Shown: one piece after another, positions 1-9,346 of the stretch | How positions within the stretch are numbered: the first letter of the stretch is position 1 | Layout: every line of letters begins with the position of its first letter | Made by a program: the position numbers and the translations under genes | Notes under the pieces: generated by a model | What the model was told of the DNA's origin: nothing | Seen by the model: the letters and a program-made list of their open reading frames with translations, nothing else | The model's database searches: none | NCBI GenBank assembly: GCA_903844055.1 | Contig: CAIMSF010000138.1 | Location: 1-37,510, forward strand | Direction of reading: 5' to 3' | Source of the DNA: an uncultured bacterium | GTDB taxonomy: Bacteria; Bacillota_I; Bacilli_A; Izemoplasmatales; Hujiaoplasmataceae | Length of the DNA stretch: 37,510 nucleotides

Positions 1-526
1 TCCGGTTCTTCATGTCCATGTCGAGCTCGGCGACGGTGCGGCCGTAGGCGGACAGGAAAAACAGCGGATCGTACCCGAAACCGGAGGACCCGCGGGGCGT
101 CTTGGCGATCTCGCCCGCAAGGGTGCCCTCGTAGAAGCGGTGGGTTCCGTCCGGTCGCAAGACGGCGATCGTGCAGACGAAGCGGGCGCTGCGGCGTTCG
201 ACGCCGGAAAGCGCCGACAGCAGTTTCTCGTTGTTGGCCGCGGCGGTGCCTTCGGCGGAATAGCGCTGCGAATGGACGCCGGGGGCGCCGCCGAGGGCGT
301 CGACGAGGAGCCCGGAGTCGTCGGCGACGGCGAGGGTATGGAAACGGGTCAAGACGGCTTGCGCCTTCAAGAGGGCGTTTTCCGCGAAGGTCGCGCCCGT
401 CTCCGCGACGTCGGGGATGCCGGGGTGGTCGAGGAGCGACTCGACATGGAATCCACAGGGGGCGAACATGGCCCGGTATTCATCGATCTTGCCTTGGTTC
501 CGGGTGGCGACGATGATCGTTTTCAC
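1..526 (-). CDS. rdgB: XTP/dITP diphosphatase (RdgB/HAM1 family), 3' end cut by window edge
   Basis: Reverse-strand translation from GTG at 526 (VKTIIVATRNQGKIDEYRAMF...AVADDSGLLVDALGGAPGVHSQRY...GSSGFGYDPLFF) carries the HAM1 hallmarks. Absent from the ORF track because it runs off the window. Confidence 0.93.
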   Translation of the reverse strand, partial: MKTIIVATRNQGKIDEYRAMFAPCGFHVESLLDHPGIPDVAETGATFAENALLKAQAVLTRFHTLAVADDSGLLVDALGGAPGVHSQRYSAEGTAAANNEKLLSALSGVERRSARFVCTIAVLRPDGTHRFYEGTLAGEIAKTPRGSSGFGYDPLFFLSAYGRTVAELDMDMKNR

Positions 527-603
527 CGCGACCGTTCCCCCTTTCCGGTTCTTTCTCGTTATTATTAGTATATCATGACCGGGAAGCCGGAATCACCCGA
601 AAA

Positions 604-631
604 CAACAAAAAAGACCGTTTCCGGTCTTCA
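604..631 (-). terminator. Rho-independent terminator of the trkA-like gene
   Basis: AAGACCG-GAAA-CGGTCTT hairpin followed by a T-rich run on the minus strand, at the stop codon. Confidence 0.7.
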
Positions 632-1294
632 TTTGTTGAGCCATTGGATGAATTTCTCGATGTTCACGTTCGAACCGACGAGGAGGACCTCGTCGTTGGT
701 CTCAAACGGCGTGGTGGAACTCGGGATCATGATCTTCTCGTTCCGGCGGACCGCGACGATGTTGACGCCGAACCGCGAGCGGATCTCGAGTTCGAGAAGG
801 TGCTTCCCGATGATCTTCTTGGCGGCGGTGACGGTGACGAAGCTGTACTGCTGGTCGAGTTCGATGAACTCGAGGAAGTTGCCGGAAACGAGGATCTTCG
901 CGATCCGCCGTCCCGTCGATTGTTCCGGCCAGATCAGGTGGTCCTGGTCGACGCCGAGCTTTTCGACGACGCGGGCATGGTATTCGCTCTGGACCTTGAC
1001 GTAGACGTCCTGGATGCCGAGGTCTTTCAGGATGAGCGTGGTCATGATCGAGTTGTCGACGTTGATGCCGGTCGCGACGACGACGGTGTCGTAGTTGGCG
1101 ATGCCGACCTCGCGGAGCGCGTCGACGTCGGTCGAGTCGAGGCAGACGGCGTTGGTGACGAGCTTGGCGACCTTGTCGATCTTTTCGATGTTGCGGTCGA
1201 TCACGAGCACGTCGGCGCCGAGATTGACCAGTTCTTCGATGAGGGCGAGGCCGAACCGCCCGACGCCGATGACGGCGAATGATTTCTTTGTCAT
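629..1294 (-). CDS. TrkA-N/RCK potassium uptake regulatory protein (KtrA/KtrC-like)
   Basis: MTKKSFAVIGVGRFGLALIEEL Rossmann motif plus TrkA-C region. ATG at 1294 preceded by AGGGTGAT; the longer ORF start at 1387 is unlikely. Confidence 0.92.
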   Translation of the reverse strand: MTKKSFAVIGVGRFGLALIEELVNLGADVLVIDRNIEKIDKVAKLVTNAVCLDSTDVDALREVGIANYDTVVVATGINVDNSIMTTLILKDLGIQDVYVKVQSEYHARVVEKLGVDQDHLIWPEQSTGRRIAKILVSGNFLEFIELDQQYSFVTVTAAKKIIGKHLLELEIRSRFGVNIVAVRRNEKIMIPSSTTPFETNDEVLLVGSNVNIEKFIQWLNK

Positions 1295-1322
1295 AAGATC
1301 ACCCTTTTCCATGTATGCTATC

Positions 1323-1350
1323 ATTATACCTTTTTTTCTCGTAAAGTCAA
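1323..1350 (-). promoter_or_regulatory. Promoter of the trkA-like gene (TTGACT-16-TATAAT)
   Basis: Minus strand TTGACT TTACGAGAAAAAAAGG TATAAT. Confidence 0.7.
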
Positions 1351-1381
1351 ACGAGGCATTGGGACGCCGTGCGTTTTCTCT

Positions 1382-1409
1382 TTGCACGGGAGCGCGGATG
1401 CGTTATAAT
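1382..1409 (+). promoter_or_regulatory. Promoter of the CPBP gene (TTGCAC-16-TATAAT)
   Basis: TTGCAC, 16-nt spacer, TATAAT; about 30 bp upstream of the ATG at 1440. Confidence 0.6.
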
Positions 1410-1439
1410 AGAACCACGACAACCTGCGGAGGAACTGCG

Positions 1440-2546
1440 ATGACAAATCCTTACGAAGACCTCTTCAAAACCGCCGGGCAACCCGCGTCCGCCCAACCCG
1501 CGACGACGCCGCCGGCCGAGGCGGAGAGCGACGACCCGCTCGACGATCGGCACAAGACCGACAAACTGAACCTGCGGCTCCTCGTCATCTACATCCTCGG
1601 CCTCGTCCTCGTCAACGTCGCGATGTATGCGATCTTCTTCCTGGCTTACCCGGATCCCGCCGCGATCCAGGCGGGGATCGTCCCTACCGACGTCAACTTC
1701 ATCCCTTCTGCGAGCGGCCTCGATCAGGACTTTCCGCATGCGGTGATCCTTGCCGGCCGCTTCGAGAACCAAAATGGCGTCCGCCTCGGCAACGTCTACG
1801 CCGACTTCACCTTCTATGACGTCGACGGGAACATCATCGGCACGTCATCCTATTCGCAGGACGGCATCGATCCCGATCAGGCGCTGTTCGTGAGCGACGT
1901 CCTCTACTTCGACGTCGCCGTCGATTCGATCGACTACGACTGGGGATTCGACATGTCCTCGGGATTCTATCTCGCCGTCAACGCGATCCATACAATCTCG
2001 ATCGCATTGATCTTCGTGATCCTCGACCACGCCCACTTCGCCGACCGCTGGCGCCGCACCAGGAAGCAATGGACCCAGGCGATCGGCGGGATCGTCATGG
2101 GCGAACTCATGGTCTACATCGCGCTCGTCGTCTCGAGCGTCGTGATGGAGCGGCTCGGGCTTTCGACCGGATCGGAGAACGAGGCGACGATCGCCTCGAT
2201 GTTCGAGGCGGATCCGGTGGTTCTCGCCACCCTCTTCCTCACCCTCTGCGTCTTCACGCCGATCGTCGAGGAGACGATCTTCCGCAAGGTCCTGTTCGGG
2301 TTCTTCCCGAAAAGAATGGGAGCGACCCTGCCGATCCTCCTCTCCGGACTCGTCTTCGGCCTCATGCACGTCGCCGCCAACGGCGATTTCCTGCAGGCGA
2401 TCCCCTATGTCATGATGGGCTTCGTGTTCGGATACGTCTACTGGTCGTCGGGCAGGAACATCTATGTCGTGATGGGGGTCCACTTCCTGAACAACTTCAT
2501 CTCCTTCCTGATCTACGTCGCCGCCCTCTACGGCTTCATGGGATGA
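1440..2546 (+). CDS. CPBP-family (CAAX/Rce1-like) intramembrane metalloprotease with a large extracytoplasmic insert
   Basis: VEETIFRKVLFG (EExxxR), FGLMHVA (FxxxH), MGVHFLNNF (HxxxN). Start MTNPYEDLF with GGAGG upstream. Confidence 0.88.
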   Translation: MTNPYEDLFKTAGQPASAQPATTPPAEAESDDPLDDRHKTDKLNLRLLVIYILGLVLVNVAMYAIFFLAYPDPAAIQAGIVPTDVNFIPSASGLDQDFPHAVILAGRFENQNGVRLGNVYADFTFYDVDGNIIGTSSYSQDGIDPDQALFVSDVLYFDVAVDSIDYDWGFDMSSGFYLAVNAIHTISIALIFVILDHAHFADRWRRTRKQWTQAIGGIVMGELMVYIALVVSSVVMERLGLSTGSENEATIASMFEADPVVLATLFLTLCVFTPIVEETIFRKVLFGFFPKRMGATLPILLSGLVFGLMHVAANGDFLQAIPYVMMGFVFGYVYWSSGRNIYVVMGVHFLNNFISFLIYVAALYGFMG

Positions 2547-2555
2547 TCGAAAACA

Positions 2556-2588
2556 AAAGTCGGCCGTTGCGAACGGTCGACTTTTTTT
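2556..2588. terminator. Bidirectional terminator between CPBP (+) and hup (-)
   Basis: AAAGTCGGCCGTT-GCG-AACGGTCGACTTTTTTT hairpin between convergent genes. Confidence 0.85.
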
Positions 2589-2593
2589 CTCGG

Positions 2594-2866
2594 TTATCGG
2601 ACTTGTTCCTTGAGGACCTTGCCGGACTTGAAGGTCGGTGCTTTGAGACGGGGGATGTCGATGATCTTGCCGGAGCGGGGATCATGGCCGGCGCGGGCTT
2701 TGCGTTCCTTCACTTCGAAGGTTCCGAAGCCGGTGAGGATGACTTTTTCACCTTTCACCAAGGCTTCCTGGATGGCCAATACGGTCGAGTTCAACGCTTT
2801 TTCGGCATCCTTTTTGGTGAGGTCGGACAGTTCGGCGATGCGTGCCACTAATTCGGATTTGTTCAT
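2594..2866 (-). CDS. hup: HU family DNA-binding protein
   Basis: MNKSELVARIAELSDLTKKDAEKAL...GFGTFEVKERKARAGHDPRSGKIIDIP, classic HU. Confidence 0.97.
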   Translation of the reverse strand: MNKSELVARIAELSDLTKKDAEKALNSTVLAIQEALVKGEKVILTGFGTFEVKERKARAGHDPRSGKIIDIPRLKAPTFKSGKVLKEQVR

Positions 2867-2899
2867 TTAATCATACCCTCCTTCACTTTCTTTGGCTTC

Positions 2900-2928
2900 A
2901 TTATAAAATCGCAATGGGGAAATTGCAA
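2900..2928 (-). promoter_or_regulatory. hup promoter (TTGCAA-17-TATAAT)
   Basis: Minus strand TTGCAA, 17 nt, TATAAT upstream of hup. Confidence 0.65.
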
Positions 2929-2969
2929 GCCATTCGTTAGAATTTTCTCTAAATTTCGCCCAAATTCGG

Positions 2970-4277
2970 CTATTCGCGCTTGCGCAGGATCAATTTGATG
3001 GGGGTTCCCTCAAAATCGAATGCCTCGCGGATGCGGTTTTCCAAATACCGCTGATAGCTGAAATGGAGGGCTTCGGTGTCGTTGACGAACAGGACGAAGG
3101 TCGGGCATTTGACCGTGACCTGCGTGACGTAATAGACGCGCAGCCGGACCTGGTTGTGCTCGTGCGGCGGGAAAAACATCATCGCGTCGGTGATGACTTC
3201 GTTCATCACGGAGGTCGAGACGCGGCGCGTGAAGTTCTCGTAGACGCGCCGGATCACCGGGAAGAGCAGATGAACGCGGGTCTTCTTCTTGGCCGAGAGG
3301 AAGACGATCGGGACATAGGCGAGGAACTGGAACTCCTCGCGCATGACCTTGGTCCATTCCTCCATCGTATGGTCGTCCTTCTCGACGGCGTCCCACTTGT
3401 TGACGACGAGGATCATCGCCTTGCCGCTGTCGAGCGCGAAGCCGGCGATGTGCTTGTCCTGTTCCTGGATCCCGGCGACGGCGTCGATCACGACGATCGC
3501 GATGTCGGTGCGCTCGATCGCCTGCATCGCCCGCAGGGCGCTGTACTTCTCCACCGACTCGAAGATCTTCCCGCGTTTGCGCAGGCCGGCGGTGTCGATC
3601 ACGACGTACTTCTCGCCGTCCTTCACGAACTCGGTGTCGATCGAGTCGGTCGTGGTGCCTTCGACGGGCGAGACGATGACGCGCTCGGCGCCGAGGATGG
3701 CGTTCACGAGCGACGACTTCCCGACGTTCGGACGGCCAATCACGCAGATCTTGGTGCAGTCGACGCACTCAACCTCGGGGACGGCGGGCGGGAAGCGGGA
3801 GGTGACCTTGTCGAGCAGGTCGCCGATCCCGATGCCATGGGCGGAAGAGACGGCGACGACGTCGTCGGCGCCGAGCTCGAAGAACTCGTAGGTCTCGTCC
3901 ATCAGGCGGCGGTCGTCGACCTTGTTGACGGCGACGACGATCGGCTTCTTCGAGGAGTTGAGGATCTTCATCACGACATAGTCGTCGGGATGGACGCCGC
4001 TTGAGACGTCGGTGACGAAGATGACGACGTCGGCCTCCTCGATCGCGATCTCGGCCTGGGCCTTGATTTCAGCCAAAAAGGGCGCATCGCTGATTTCGAT
4101 GCCCCCGGTGTCGATCAAATTGAATTTTTGGGTCAGCCACGTCGCTTTCGCATAGATGCGGTCGCGCGTGACGCCCGGCGTATCGTCGGTGATGGAGATC
4201 CTGTCGCCCACGATGCGGTTGAAAAGCGTCGATTTGCCGACGTTCGGCCTTCCGACGATCGCTACGGTTGGCAGCAT
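2970..4277 (-). CDS. der: Ribosome-associated GTPase Der (EngA), two GTPase domains
   Basis: AIVGRPNVGKSTLFNRI and ICVIGRPNVGKSSLVNAIL in tandem plus a KH-like C-terminus. ATG at 4277 with AAGGGTG upstream. Confidence 0.97.
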   Translation of the reverse strand: MLPTVAIVGRPNVGKSTLFNRIVGDRISITDDTPGVTRDRIYAKATWLTQKFNLIDTGGIEISDAPFLAEIKAQAEIAIEEADVVIFVTDVSSGVHPDDYVVMKILNSSKKPIVVAVNKVDDRRLMDETYEFFELGADDVVAVSSAHGIGIGDLLDKVTSRFPPAVPEVECVDCTKICVIGRPNVGKSSLVNAILGAERVIVSPVEGTTTDSIDTEFVKDGEKYVVIDTAGLRKRGKIFESVEKYSALRAMQAIERTDIAIVVIDAVAGIQEQDKHIAGFALDSGKAMILVVNKWDAVEKDDHTMEEWTKVMREEFQFLAYVPIVFLSAKKKTRVHLLFPVIRRVYENFTRRVSTSVMNEVITDAMMFFPPHEHNQVRLRVYYVTQVTVKCPTFVLFVNDTEALHFSYQRYLENRIREAFDFEGTPIKLILRKRE

Positions 4278-4313
4278 GTCGATCACCCTTTTTGGTCCCG
4301 GGATTCCCGGGAA

Positions 4314-5738
4314 TTACTTTTTGAACTTGGCGAAGAGGTCCGCGAGGGACTGGTTGCCGGAAACGTTCTCGTTCAGATGCGATTCGAATTCCTTGCGGTC
4401 GGACTTGTAGGCGGCCTTCTTGAGGGAGACCGTGAACTTCCATTCCTTCGGGAAGAACTGCAGGACTTCGAGGTTCAGGACGTCGCCGACCTTGATGACG
4501 CTCTCGACGCGCTCGACGCGGTCTTCGGAAAGCTCGCTGATCGGCAGGAAGGCTTCGATGCCCTGGACTTCGACGAGGGCGCCCTTTTCCTGGATCGTCT
4601 TGACGGTGCCGGAGACGAGATCGCCCTGGCGGACCTTCAAATCGGCCCACGGATTGTATTCGAGGTGTTTGCGCGAGACGGAGAACTGATGCTTCTCCTC
4701 GTCGATGTTGGTGATCTGGACTTCGATCTGGCTGCCGACCTCAAGTTCGCCGGCGAGGTTCTTCGAGGGGTTCCAGGAGTAGTCGAAACGCGAGAGGAAG
4801 CCGCGCATTTCCTTGTCGACTTCGATCAGCATGCCGAACTGCATCTTCTTGAAGACGGTGCCGACGACTTTCTCGCCGACCTTGTGGTTCTTCGTGAAGG
4901 TGGTCCACGGGTCGTCGGTCATCGCCTTGAGCGAGAGCGAGATCTTGCGGCCGGCGAGCTTGATGACCTTGGCCGTGACGACGTCGCCGACCTTGACGGC
5001 GTCTTCCGTCTTGGCGGTGCGGAAATGGGAGAGTTCGCTGATGTGGCAGAGACCTTCGGTGAAGGCGCCGATCTTGATGAACGCGCCGAATTCGACGATG
5101 CGCTCGACGGTGCCGGTCACGACGTCGCCGACCTGCAGGTTGGCGATCTCTTCCTTTTCCTTGGCCTTGAGGAGGCCGTACTGGACCTGCTTGCGCGAGC
5201 CGATGAACTTGTCGCGGCCGCGTTCGTTGCGGATCTCGATGATCTTGACGCGCTCGGACTTGCCGACGAGGCCGCTCTTGATCTCGGCAAGGGCTTCGGG
5301 GCCGACGTTCTTGAGTTCGACGAGGGAATCCGGAACGAAGATCTCGATGCCGTAGTAGTTGCAAAGCAGACCGCCCTTGACGGCTTCGCGGACCTTGACC
5401 TCGACTTCGGCTTCGACCACGAGTTCGGCCTTGTGGGCTTCGCGCTGGGCGACCTTCTCGGCGCTCTGGACCTTCTTCTCGACGTCGAGACGGGAGAGCA
5501 GGAGGATGTTGGAATCATCCCCGAAGCTGATCTTGGTGACTTTGACTTCGATGTCATCGCCGACCTTGACGACCTCGGCGCAATCCTTGATCGGCTTGGT
5601 CGTCAGATGATCTCTATAAATCGTCCCTTCGAATGCGAAACCGACGTCGACGAGGACGGTGTTGGGTTCGACCTTCAAAACCTTTCCGACGACGACGTCG
5701 CCGACATGCAGTTCTTTGATTTCCATGTTGTTATCCAT
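4314..5738 (-). CDS. S1 RNA-binding domain protein (RpsA/YpfD-like), multiple S1 repeats
   Basis: Repeated S1 motifs (VGDVVTGTVERIVEFGAFIKIGAFTEGLCHISELS etc.); located next to cmk and der. Confidence 0.93.
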   Translation of the reverse strand: MDNNMEIKELHVGDVVVGKVLKVEPNTVLVDVGFAFEGTIYRDHLTTKPIKDCAEVVKVGDDIEVKVTKISFGDDSNILLLSRLDVEKKVQSAEKVAQREAHKAELVVEAEVEVKVREAVKGGLLCNYYGIEIFVPDSLVELKNVGPEALAEIKSGLVGKSERVKIIEIRNERGRDKFIGSRKQVQYGLLKAKEKEEIANLQVGDVVTGTVERIVEFGAFIKIGAFTEGLCHISELSHFRTAKTEDAVKVGDVVTAKVIKLAGRKISLSLKAMTDDPWTTFTKNHKVGEKVVGTVFKKMQFGMLIEVDKEMRGFLSRFDYSWNPSKNLAGELEVGSQIEVQITNIDEEKHQFSVSRKHLEYNPWADLKVRQGDLVSGTVKTIQEKGALVEVQGIEAFLPISELSEDRVERVESVIKVGDVLNLEVLQFFPKEWKFTVSLKKAAYKSDRKEFESHLNENVSGNQSLADLFAKFKK

Positions 5739-6420
5739 TGTGATTTTCTCCTTTGACTATATCTCCCGAAATGATTTTCGTGAACATGTCGTAAATGGTG
5801 TCGGCGACGGCCTTGATGTCAAGATGCGACGTATCGAGGTACACGGCGTCCTCCGCCTGCTTCAACGGGTTGTAGATGCGGGTCGAGTCGATCCGGTCGC
5901 GGCGCTCGATGTCCTTCTGTATTTTCAGAAGGTCCGATTCGCGTCCGTTCGCGAGGTTCTCCTCGTGACGCCGCCGTGCCCGTTCCTCCACGGTCGCCGT
6001 CATGTAGATCTTCAGGTCGGCGTCCGGCAGGACGACCGTTCCGATGTCGCGCCCGTCCATCACGACGTCCGTGTCCCGGGCGATCTGCTGCTGGATGGCG
6101 ACGAGCTGGTTGCGTACGTTGATGTGGCTCGCGACGATCGATACGCTCGAGGTCACGGCGGCCGAGCGGATGCTCGCCCCGACGTTCTCGCCGTCCAGGT
6201 AAAGGACGGAGTCGACGAAGGTCATGTCGGTGTCCTGAAGGAACCCGAAAGCCTCCGGGTCGTTGAGTTCGACCTTGAGTTTCAGAGCCTTGTAGGTCGC
6301 CGCGCGATACATGGCGCCGGTGTCGATGTAGACGTATCCGAGGCGTTCCGCGAGCATTTTGGCGACCGTCGATTTGCCGGCTCCCGCCGGTCCGTCGATC
6401 GCAAGCGCGTGTCGTTTCAT
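5731..6420 (-). CDS. cmk: (d)CMP kinase
   Basis: MKRHALAIDGPAGAGKSTVAKMLAERLGYVYIDTGAMYRA. End overlaps the S1 gene start by 8 bp. Confidence 0.96.
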   Translation of the reverse strand: MKRHALAIDGPAGAGKSTVAKMLAERLGYVYIDTGAMYRAATYKALKLKVELNDPEAFGFLQDTDMTFVDSVLYLDGENVGASIRSAAVTSSVSIVASHINVRNQLVAIQQQIARDTDVVMDGRDIGTVVLPDADLKIYMTATVEERARRRHEENLANGRESDLLKIQKDIERRDRIDSTRIYNPLKQAEDAVYLDTSHLDIKAVADTIYDMFTKIISGDIVKGENHNG

Positions 6421-6443
6421 CGTATCGCTCCTCAACTTTTCAT

Positions 6444-6452
6444 ATTATATCA
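6444..6452 (-). promoter_or_regulatory. Extended -10 promoter of cmk (TGATATAAT)
   Basis: TGA-TATAAT on the minus strand upstream of cmk; no good -35. Confidence 0.55.
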
Positions 6453-6486
6453 TATTTTCAGGCAATTCCACCAGAAAATGCAAAAA

Positions 6487-7218
6487 TCATTGTTCCGTTT
6501 TTCCGAATTTGCTGAGATTCCAGAGCTGTTTGATCTCATGCGGTTTGAGCTTGCGCCAACCGCCCGGCTTGAGCCCCTCGCAGGTCACCGTGCCGAACCG
6601 TTCGCGGCGCAATTTGAGGACCGGATGGCCGACCGCCTCGAACATCCGCTTGATCTGGTGGTACTTGCCTTCGTGGATCACGATCGTCAGGTGCGTCGAG
6701 GTCTTGTCCTCGTCGTAGCGGACGTCGCGGATCTTCGCCGGGGCGGTCTTGACGCCGTCGAGCTCGATGCCGCGGCACAGCGTGGCGGAGGTCTCCTTGC
6801 GGATCAGTCCGGCGATCTTGACGCGGTATTCCTTCTCGACGTGGAACCGCGGATGGATCAGGGCGTTGTTGAAGTCGCCGTCGTTGGTCAACAGGAGCAC
6901 GCCGGTCGTGTCGAAGTCGAGCCGGCCGATCGGGAAGATGCGTTCCTGCGCGTGGATCAGGTCGACGACCGTCTGGCGCTTCTTGTCGTCGTCGGTCGTC
7001 GAGACGACCCCGGCCGGCTTGTTGAGCAGATAATAGACCTTTTCCTCGCGGGTGAGGACGACGCCGTCGATGGCGACCTGGTCGGTCGGTTCGACCTGCG
7101 TGCCGAGGACGGTGACGGGGACGCCGTTCACCGCGACGTGCCCGGCGGCGATCAGTTCTTCCGCCTGGCGCCGCGAGGCATAGCCGGCGGCGGCGATCAC
7201 TTTCTGTAGTCTTTCCAT
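6487..7218 (-). CDS. rluB: rRNA pseudouridine synthase, RsuA/RluB family
   Basis: MERLQKVIAAAGYASRRQAEELI (S4 domain), PIGRLDFDTTGVLLLTNDG, GKYHQIKRMFEAVGHPV. Confidence 0.93.
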   Translation of the reverse strand: MERLQKVIAAAGYASRRQAEELIAAGHVAVNGVPVTVLGTQVEPTDQVAIDGVVLTREEKVYYLLNKPAGVVSTTDDDKKRQTVVDLIHAQERIFPIGRLDFDTTGVLLLTNDGDFNNALIHPRFHVEKEYRVKIAGLIRKETSATLCRGIELDGVKTAPAKIRDVRYDEDKTSTHLTIVIHEGKYHQIKRMFEAVGHPVLKLRRERFGTVTCEGLKPGGWRKLKPHEIKQLWNLSKFGKTEQ

Positions 7219-7239
7219 GGGAACCTGCTTTCTAAAGAA

Positions 7240-7270
7240 CGCCGGGGATAGTTTGGATCTACCCCCGGCG
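7240..7270. repeat. Intergenic 8-bp perfect inverted repeat (hairpin) between the corC-like gene and rluB
   Basis: CGCCGGGG (7240-7247) / CCCCGGCG (7263-7270). Confidence 0.75.
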
Positions 7271-7275
7271 ACGGA

Positions 7276-8676
7276 TCATTCTTGTTCGGTTTCCGCCGCG
7301 GCTCCGTGATTGGCGAGCTTGACGGACAGAAGCACGGATTTGATCCGGCGTTGCTTGACCTTGAGGACTTCGAAGGTGAGCACTTCCAGATCCTCGCTGA
7401 CGAGTTCGGACAGGGCGTTGTACTGCTGGTTGACCGATTGCGTGATCTCCAGCTTCTCGCCGACTTCCGGGATGTCCTGGAATTTCTCGAACAGCCAGCC
7501 GCCGACCGATGTCGCCTCGCTTTGCGGGGCTTCGCCGAGTTCGAGGTCGTCGAAGAGGCGCTTGAGGTCGAAGTCGGCGTCGACCACGTACGCGTTCGGA
7601 CCGCGCTTCACGACGTTCTTCTCGACGTCGTCGTGTTCGTCGTAGATTTCGCCGACGAGTTCCTCGAGGGCGTCCTCCATCGTCACGATGCCGTCCACGC
7701 CGCCGTATTCGTCGACGACGACGGCCATGTGGTTGTTCTCTCCCTGAAGCAGTTCGATGAGGGCGTCGACTTTCGTCGTCGCCGGCACGAAGAGCGGCTT
7801 GCGCAGGACCTTCTTGACGTTGAAGCTGCGGTTCTTGATCAGCTTCGTGAAGAAATCGCGTTCGTAGAGGATGCCGATGATGTTGTCGGAGTTGCCGTCA
7901 TAGACGGGCATCCGGGAGAACTTGTGCTTGAGGAACGTTTCCGTGATCTCGTCGATCGACTTCTCGATGTCGATCGCGACCATATCGACGCGCGGCGTCA
8001 TGATCTCCTCGACGGTGATGTCGGAGAGGTCGAGCACGCGCTGCAGCATGTCCGCCTCCTCCTCGTCGATCGAACCCTCTTCCTCCATCGTGTCGATGAT
8101 CGTCTCGAGTTCGTCCTCGGTGACCGTCGGCTTCTGCTCGCCGCCGTTGTCGAGGCGCTGGATCACGCGGCTGTTGAGCTTGCGGAACGGGAAGGTGATC
8201 GGCGTCATGACCCTGATCAGGAAATAGAGGATCCCGCTGATCTTGAGGCAGACTTTCTCGGGATTCATCTTCGCCGTGCTCTTCGGGAGGATCTCTCCGA
8301 AGACGAGGATGAGGATCGTCATCACGACGGTGTTGACGAGCGAGGTGACCGTCGTCGCGTTGGGAAGCGATGCGAAGAGCGGGGAGAAGAACATCACCGC
8401 CACGGAGGTATTCGCGATGTTCACCAGGTTGTTGCCGACGAGCAGGGTCGTCAGCGTGTGGTCGAAATGTTCGGCGATCCAGTAGGCTTTCTTGGAACCG
8501 TGCGCGTTTTGGTCGACGAGCGACTTGAGACGCACCTTGCCGACGGCCGAGAAGGCCATCTCCGCCATCGAGAAGAACGCCGATAGGGCCAGGAGAACGA
8601 GCATCAGCGCAAAAAGCGGAATGTTGAACACATCCCACATGCCAGCGATGGTGAAGCGTAAATGCTCGATGCTCAA
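7276..8676 (-). CDS. Hemolysin C/CorC-like membrane protein (CNNM domain, CBS pair, CorC_HlyC domain)
   Basis: N-terminal TM region, [14 protein letters not shown] motifs, [23 protein letters not shown]. Confidence 0.95.
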   Translation of the reverse strand: MSIEHLRFTIAGMWDVFNIPLFALMLVLLALSAFFSMAEMAFSAVGKVRLKSLVDQNAHGSKKAYWIAEHFDHTLTTLLVGNNLVNIANTSVAVMFFSPLFASLPNATTVTSLVNTVVMTILILVFGEILPKSTAKMNPEKVCLKISGILYFLIRVMTPITFPFRKLNSRVIQRLDNGGEQKPTVTEDELETIIDTMEEEGSIDEEEADMLQRVLDLSDITVEEIMTPRVDMVAIDIEKSIDEITETFLKHKFSRMPVYDGNSDNIIGILYERDFFTKLIKNRSFNVKKVLRKPLFVPATTKVDALIELLQGENNHMAVVVDEYGGVDGIVTMEDALEELVGEIYDEHDDVEKNVVKRGPNAYVVDADFDLKRLFDDLELGEAPQSEATSVGGWLFEKFQDIPEVGEKLEITQSVNQQYNALSELVSEDLEVLTFEVLKVKQRRIKSVLLSVKLANHGAAAETEQE

Positions 8677-8704
8677 AACCGATCAGCTCCTCGGAGTCTG
8701 CTTC

Positions 8705-9265
8705 TCACTTGGCGCGGCTGTCGTACTTTCCGGTGATGGTCGATACGAGGATCTTCTCGCCCTGGTCGATGAAGAGCGGGACGGTCAGCTTGAGGCCGGT
8801 GTTGGTGAGGGCTTCCTTCTGCGCGTTGGAAGCGGTGTTGCCGCGGGCGGCGCCGGCGCATTCGACGACTTCGAGGACGACCTTGTCCGGCATTTCGATG
8901 CCGAGCACCTCGTCTTCGAACATCATGACGGTGATGTTGACGCCTTCGGTGATGTAGAGCAGTTCGTTCTTGATCCGATCGGCATGGATCTCGATCTGCT
9001 CGTAGGTGTCGTTGTTCATGAAGACATGCATGTCGCCCGAAGCGTACAGATACTGCATCTGCGTCTTCGTGACGTTCGCGGTGTCGAGGTTGACGCCGCC
9101 GTTGAACGTCTTGTTGATGACGCCGCCGGTGCGCAGGTTGCGCAGCTTCGTCTGCATCATCGCGCCCGACTTCGCGGTCTTCAGATGCTGGAACTCCAGC
9201 ACCATGTAAATGTTGTTTTCGAACAGGATGGTCATCCCGTTCCTGAGTTCGTTCGTGTTGATCAT
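8705..9265 (-). CDS. efp: Translation elongation factor P with atypical loop
   Basis: MINTNELRNGMTILFENNIYMVLEFQHLKTAKSGAMMQTKLRNLRTG...GLKLTVPLFIDQGEKILVSTITGKYDSRAK. Confidence 0.93.
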   Translation of the reverse strand: MINTNELRNGMTILFENNIYMVLEFQHLKTAKSGAMMQTKLRNLRTGGVINKTFNGGVNLDTANVTKTQMQYLYASGDMHVFMNNDTYEQIEIHADRIKNELLYITEGVNITVMMFEDEVLGIEMPDKVVLEVVECAGAARGNTASNAQKEALTNTGLKLTVPLFIDQGEKILVSTITGKYDSRAK

Positions 9266-9317
9266 GGCCGTGCCCTCCAGGTTGCTCAAGCGATTGCTCG
9301 TTAAAATTGACATAAGT

Positions 9318-9346
9318 ATTATATTACAAAAATCAATTATTGACAA
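9318..9346 (-). promoter_or_regulatory. efp promoter (TTGTCA-17-TATAAT)
   Basis: Minus strand TTGTCA (9346-9341), 17 nt, TATAAT (9323-9318). Confidence 0.8.

Noticed and set aside
4128-5756. 542-aa plus-strand ORF antisense to der/S1 gene
   Set aside because: Acidic repetitive translation mirroring the S1 gene; no ribosome-binding site or promoter.
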